Of a stretch of 64,000 nucleotides of DNA, positions 60,227 through 64,000 are shown in pieces; position 1 is the first letter of the stretch, and every line of letters begins with the position of its first letter. This DNA is from Thiemannella venezuelensis. GTDB lineage: Bacteria > Actinomycetota > Actinomycetes > Streptosporangiales > Streptosporangiaceae. The notes under the pieces were generated by a model. It did not search any database. It was not told the origin of the DNA and saw only the letters and a program-made list of their open reading frames with translations. The translations under genes were made by a program, and so were the position numbers. The stretch covers positions 1 through 64,000 of the forward strand of contig NZ_JACHJJ010000035.1 of NCBI RefSeq assembly GCF_014203605.1, in the 5' to 3' direction.

Positions 60227-62197
60227 ATGCGACATCTGGCGGGCACCGCAGTCCTTGCCGCTCTCGTTGTGATCGTCCCCGCCGCCCCGGGGAAGGCCGA
60301 TCCCCGGCCGGAGGCGCCCGGCGGCAGGCAGGCGGCCTTCGCCGAGGCCGCCCGGGCGTACGGCGTGCCGGAGAGCGTGCTGCTCGCCGTCTCCTACCTG
60401 GAGTCCCGCTGGGACGGCAACGACGGCCTGCCCAGCGTCGCCGGCGGGTACGGCCCCATGCACCTGGTCGACGCGGGCCTGGCCGTACCCCGAGGCACCG
60501 GAGCACCCGAGGGCGCCGGAGCATCCGGAGAGACCGGCGACCACGGCGATCACGGCGGCCACGTCCACGGGAGCGGGGAGGACCCGCGCGGCGACGAAAC
60601 CCGGCCGATGGCCCGGCCCGCCCGGCGGCCCGGCCCGGCCGCCGCTCCCCCGCCGGACACCCTGCGCCTGGCCTCGCGGCTGACCGGGATCCCTCCCGAG
60701 CGGCTCCGCGCCGATCCGGCCGCCAACATCCGCGGCGGCGCCGCCCTGCTGGCCGAGTACCGGCGGAGGGAGGGCGCGCCCCCGGGCGGCGAACCGGTCC
60801 GCTGGTACGGGGCGGTGGCCCGCTACGCGGCCTCCGACGACCCCGGGGCGGCGGCCGCCTTCGCCGACGAGGTGTACGCGACGATCCGCGCCGGGGCCGC
60901 GCGGACCACCGACGACGGCGAGCCGATGGTCCTGCCCCCGGACCCGTCGGCGGTCCCGCCGGCGCCCGCGTCCGGACGGCTGGGCCTGCACCGGCCCCCC
61001 GCCGCGCCCGGCCCCGACTGCCCTCCCACGGTCGCCTGCCGGTGGCTCCCCGCCCCCTACCAGCGGATCGGGAAGGGCCGGTACGGCAACCACGACCGCT
61101 ACGAAGGGCACCGGGAGATCGACTACATCGTCGTCCACGACGGCGAGAGCAGCTACCGCTCCATGGTCAACGCGGTGCGCAACCCCCACTACCTGAGCTG
61201 GCACTTCACCCTGCGCTCCCGCGACGGCCTCGTCGCCCAGCACCTGCGCGGCCGGGACATCGGCTGGCACGCGGGGAACTGGGACGTCAACTCCCGCTCC
61301 ATCGGCCTGGAGCACGAGGGCTACGTGGCCAGGGGCGGCGCCTGGTACACCGAGGCGATGTACCGGGCCTCGGCCAAACTGGTCGGCCACCTCGCCCGCA
61401 CGTACGGCGTGCCGCTCGACCGGGCGCACATCGTCGGCCACGACAACGTGCCCGGCACCACCCGGGCGACGGTGCGCGGCATGCACACCGACCCGGGGCC
61501 CTACTGGGACTGGGCCCGCTACTTCGAACTGCTCGGCCGCCCCCTGGACCGCGCGGCCCGCCCCCGCGGGCACTCCGTGATCATCCTGCCCGACTACGCC
61601 GCCCACCGGCCGGGCTTCACCGGCTGCGGCGGATCCGGCGCCTGCCCGCCGCAGGGCGCCTCCTCGGTCTGGCTGCACACCGCGCCCTCCGCCGACGCGC
61701 CGCTGGTCAAGGACGTCGGCAGGCATCCGACGGGCGGCTCCACCCGCAACGTCCACGACCACGCCGCCCGCGCCTCGGCCGGCCAGCGCTACGCCCGCGC
61801 CGGCCGCGAGAACGGCTGGACGGCGATCTGGTACCTCGGCCAGAAGGCCTGGTTCCACGACCCGAAGGGCGCCCGCACCTCCGTGCGCGCCTCCGGCCCG
61901 CTGGTGACGCCCCGGCCGGGGCTGTCCTCGGTCAGGCTGTACGGCAGGGCCTACCCCGAGCGGTCGGCCTACCCGGAGGGGGTCGAGCCGCAGCGGCTCG
62001 TCCCGCTGCAGTACTCGCTGCCCGCCGGTCAGCTCTACAGCGTCGGCCTGACCCGGCGCGGCTCCTACCTGCGCGCCGTCACCTTCGACGCCTCCCGGCA
62101 CCTGGTGGTCGGCGGGGAGACGGTCTACCACCAGATCCAGTTCGGGCACCGGTTCATGTTCGTCAAGGCCTCCGACGTCACCCTCCTGCCGCGCTGA
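60227..62197 (+). CDS. Secreted N-acetylmuramoyl-L-alanine amidase with a transglycosylase-like N-terminus
   Basis: This 656-residue protein has a signal peptide (MRHLAGTAVLAALVVIVPAA, cleaved near GKA-DP). An SLT-like segment (about 35-80: AARAYGVPESVLLAVSYLES, then RWDGNDGLP) has a Glu-Ser active-site-like motif. An amidase_2/PGRP-type domain (about 295-450) has the zinc/catalytic residues in DYIVVHDGESSYR, NSRSIGLEHEGY and HIVGHDNVPGTT. An SH3-like C-terminal region follows. It likely cleaves peptidoglycan outside the cell. GGGAGGAAC precedes ATG 60227. Confidence 0.87.
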   Translation: MRHLAGTAVLAALVVIVPAAPGKADPRPEAPGGRQAAFAEAARAYGVPESVLLAVSYLESRWDGNDGLPSVAGGYGPMHLVDAGLAVPRGTGAPEGAGASGETGDHGDHGGHVHGSGEDPRGDETRPMARPARRPGPAAAPPPDTLRLASRLTGIPPERLRADPAANIRGGAALLAEYRRREGAPPGGEPVRWYGAVARYAASDDPGAAAAFADEVYATIRAGAARTTDDGEPMVLPPDPSAVPPAPASGRLGLHRPPAAPGPDCPPTVACRWLPAPYQRIGKGRYGNHDRYEGHREIDYIVVHDGESSYRSMVNAVRNPHYLSWHFTLRSRDGLVAQHLRGRDIGWHAGNWDVNSRSIGLEHEGYVARGGAWYTEAMYRASAKLVGHLARTYGVPLDRAHIVGHDNVPGTTRATVRGMHTDPGPYWDWARYFELLGRPLDRAARPRGHSVIILPDYAAHRPGFTGCGGSGACPPQGASSVWLHTAPSADAPLVKDVGRHPTGGSTRNVHDHAARASAGQRYARAGRENGWTAIWYLGQKAWFHDPKGARTSVRASGPLVTPRPGLSSVRLYGRAYPERSAYPEGVEPQRLVPLQYSLPAGQLYSVGLTRRGSYLRAVTFDASRHLVVGGETVYHQIQFGHRFMFVKASDVTLLPR

Positions 62198-62222
62198 CCT
62201 CCGGGGCCGGCCTCCCGGCGCG

Positions 62223-63704
62223 TCAGAAGGTCACCAGCGGGTCGCCCACGAAGTCGGCGATGAAGTTGACGAAGAAGAACCCGAAGAACAGGAAGTTGAG
62301 GACGAGGATCGCGTAGTGCCACCAGCGCGGGCGGGCGGGGCGGGGCAGGCGGCTGTTGAGGTACATGAGCAGGAACGGGTAGATGAGCGCGCCCAGGTTG
62401 GACATGTTCGCCGACCACTGGACCAGGCTGACCGGCAGCGCCTGGTACATGATGACGCCGATGACCACCAGCAGGACGATCATGAACGGGTAGTAGAACC
62501 GGCGGGGGTCTCCCTCGATCAGCGCCCGGAGCCGGGGGCTGGTGGCGTGGGCGGCGTCGGTGGCCACCCGGACCATCGCCTCGAAGATGCCGAGCTGGGT
62601 GGAGAACAGGATCAGCACGCCCAGCACCAGGGCGACGTAGAACATCGCCGGGCCGTACTCGGCCCGCAGCACGCCCGCGACGAAGGTCGGGACGTCCGCC
62701 TGGGTGGGCCGCCGGCCGGAGAGCTCGACCGCGCGCGCCATGAGGATCGTGGGCAGCAGCATGCCGAGGATGGCCCCGACGAAGAACACGCCCCACATGT
62801 CGAGCATCAGCAGGCGGTACCAGCGCTTCCACAGCGCCGTGTTCCGGGCGTCCTCGGGGAAGGTGACGCCGCTGGCCAGCAGCTCGCGGCGCTCGCCGCG
62901 CAGGCCGGAGATGTATCCGGCCCGGTGGCCCATGCCGTACCCCTTGTCCCGGTAGTGACCCATGACGTACCAGTTCAGGCCGGAGGCCAGGGCGGTGAAC
63001 CCGGCCAGCGCGCCGAGCTGGGTCGCGGTGATCCCGGCGGGCGGGGCCGCCGGGGTGACGAAGCCGCGGATCGCCTCCCACCACTGGCCGAACGGGACCA
63101 CGAACAGGTCGATGAGGAGCAGGGCGACCAGGATCGAACCGACCAGGATCCAGTTCGCCAGCTCCAGCGCCCGGCTGATCCGCCGGGCGGACGCGGTGAT
63201 GAGGAAGACCAGCACGAGCAGCGCGATCGCCCACAGCTTGGGCTCCCCCGCGCCGGCGGGCGGGACCGCGCCGTGGACCAGCGCGTACACCCCCTGCCCG
63301 GCGGCGCTCGCCCAGCCGCCCGCGATGAAGGCGAAGATCACCACGAAGACGGAGAGCGGCACCCAGAGCAGGTAGCCGGGCGGCACCCGGCCCCAGCCCA
63401 CGACCGGCACCTCTCCGGTCGCGACCACGTAGCGGGAGCACTCGACGTTGTAGAAGGTCTGCAGGACCGCCGAGACGAGGATCACCCAGCCGACCCCGAC
63501 GAAGCCGTACTGCCCGACCGCCTGCGGGCCGAGCAGCCACTCTCCGCTTCCGATGGAGATGCCCAGGGCGATCAGGCTGGGGCCGACCGCGAACTTCAGC
63601 AGCTCCTTCGGGCCGAGCCGGGCGACCCCGAAGACCTCCTCGGGCTCGGGAAGATCGGCGACGGTGAGCGCCGGACGGCTGACTCCGAGCGGATGTTCGG
63701 TCAC
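62223..63704 (-). CDS. Nramp-related membrane transporter
   Basis: This 493-residue protein has about eleven TM helices and resembles Nramp-family transporters. However, TM1 reads GPSLIALGISIGSGEWLLGP, where canonical Nramps have the metal-binding DPGN, and a TM6-region motif is VMGHYRD rather than MPH. The substrate may therefore not be Mn2+/Fe2+. GTG 63704 with GGGAGGC upstream is preferred over the longer 63836 start, which would have an Arg-rich leader. Confidence 0.8.
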   Translation of the reverse strand: MTEHPLGVSRPALTVADLPEPEEVFGVARLGPKELLKFAVGPSLIALGISIGSGEWLLGPQAVGQYGFVGVGWVILVSAVLQTFYNVECSRYVVATGEVPVVGWGRVPPGYLLWVPLSVFVVIFAFIAGGWASAAGQGVYALVHGAVPPAGAGEPKLWAIALLVLVFLITASARRISRALELANWILVGSILVALLLIDLFVVPFGQWWEAIRGFVTPAAPPAGITATQLGALAGFTALASGLNWYVMGHYRDKGYGMGHRAGYISGLRGERRELLASGVTFPEDARNTALWKRWYRLLMLDMWGVFFVGAILGMLLPTILMARAVELSGRRPTQADVPTFVAGVLRAEYGPAMFYVALVLGVLILFSTQLGIFEAMVRVATDAAHATSPRLRALIEGDPRRFYYPFMIVLLVVIGVIMYQALPVSLVQWSANMSNLGALIYPFLLMYLNSRLPRPARPRWWHYAILVLNFLFFGFFFVNFIADFVGDPLVTF

Positions 63705-63854
63705 GAGGCGCCTCCCGGGTTCCGGCCGTCCCCCGCGTTCCCTCCGAGCGTGCGCCTCCGTTTCCCGCGGATCAAGACCCAATCGCGGCCCGTTCCCGGC
63801 CTGCCCGGGGACCCGGTGGATCGTTCGTGCGCGCACGCACTCCCGAAAAGGCGC

Positions 63855-63860
63855 TAGAGT
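63855..63860 (+). promoter_or_regulatory. -10 element of the second tRNA-Gly
   Basis: TAGAGT in the context CGCTAGAGTT repeats the promoter core of the first tRNA-Gly. A clear -35 is not seen. Confidence 0.5.
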
Positions 63861-63895
63861 TTTCCCGTGCCCCGGGCGAAAGCGGCGGGGAGCAC

Positions 63896-63967
63896 GCGGA
63901 AGTGGCTCAGTGGTAGAGCATCACCTTGCCAAGGTGAGGGTCGCGGGTTCGAATCCCGTCTTCCGCT
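63896..63967 (+). tRNA. tRNA-Gly (anticodon GCC), second copy
   Basis: All 72 nt match the tRNA-Gly at 9274-9345. The flanking sequences differ except for the short promoter core. CCA is not encoded. Confidence 0.98.
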
Positions 63968-63971
63968 CCGG

Positions 63972-63989
63972 CAGGTCCTCCGGGACCTG
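63972..63989 (+). terminator. Hairpin after the second tRNA-Gly
   Basis: CAGGTCC and GGACCTG form a perfect 7-bp stem with a TCCG loop 4 bp after the tRNA. It may terminate the tRNA transcript; the window ends soon after. Confidence 0.5.
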
Positions 63990-64000
63990 GCTGGTGGAGT

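Overview
The window is very GC-rich chromosomal DNA with many GTG and TTG start codons, stop/start overlaps of the ATGA or GTGA type, and actinobacterial families throughout (DUF3516 helicase, NRPS-like poly-amino-acid synthetase, GT4 glycogen/maltosyl synthase, B12-controlled class Ia ribonucleotide reductase, Nei-type glycosylase). Together these point to a soil actinomycete, most likely Streptosporangiales or a relative; the genus cannot be fixed from the window. I found no insertion sequence, prophage, CRISPR array or rRNA operon.

Layout. 1-4.8 kb: the 5' end of a sensor kinase gene facing an acyltransferase across a 20-bp palindrome, then a DEAD-box helicase and a DUF2087 protein. 4.9-9.1 kb: a TAXI-type TRAP transporter (receptor plus fused permease) and DusB. 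9.3-9.5 kb: tRNA-Gly(GCC), tRNA-Val(GAC) and a strong terminator. 9.8-17.8 kb: small regulators and conserved proteins of poorly known function (Rpn-like nuclease, secreted duplicated-domain protein, DUF6886, P450 plus TetR, DUF4291, TetR facing a TIM-barrel protein across a perfect 24-bp operator, PRTase-like protein, STAS protein). 18-23.3 kb: a 1332-residue Pls-type synthetase overlapping an M1 metallopeptidase gene. 23.4-26.9 kb: DUF2809, Nei, DapA-like enzyme and LysR. 26.6-30.7 kb: ABC exporter and two-component system in one unidirectional block. 30.9-33.6 kb: tryptophan dioxygenase, Lrp and a kynurenine-formamidase-like fusion. 33.8-37.5 kb: GntR/MHS permease pair, GNAT, CbiX-like protein. 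37.5-40 kb: divergent glgA and glgC. 40-44.6 kb: three overlapping aromatic-catabolism genes facing IclR. 44.7-52.9 kb: membrane glycosyltransferase, coiled-coil protein, enoyl-CoA hydratase, repeat-containing membrane protein, membrane protein plus XRE, DUF4406, DeoR, MscS. 53-60 kb: nrdAB behind a cobalamin riboswitch, TTT receptor, glmS. 60.2-64 kb: secreted muralytic protein, Nramp-like transporter, and a second identical tRNA-Gly.

A recurring design is a local regulator beside its target with a visible operator: TetR (12.1 and 15.3 kb), LysR (25.6 kb), OmpR-type direct repeats (30.8 kb), GntR (34.5 kb), IclR (43.65 kb), XRE (49.9 kb), and a NarL-like palindrome at the left edge. The most interesting units are the synthetase/M1 peptidase pair, the formamidase fusion, the aromatic catabolic operon and the riboswitch-controlled nrdAB leader.
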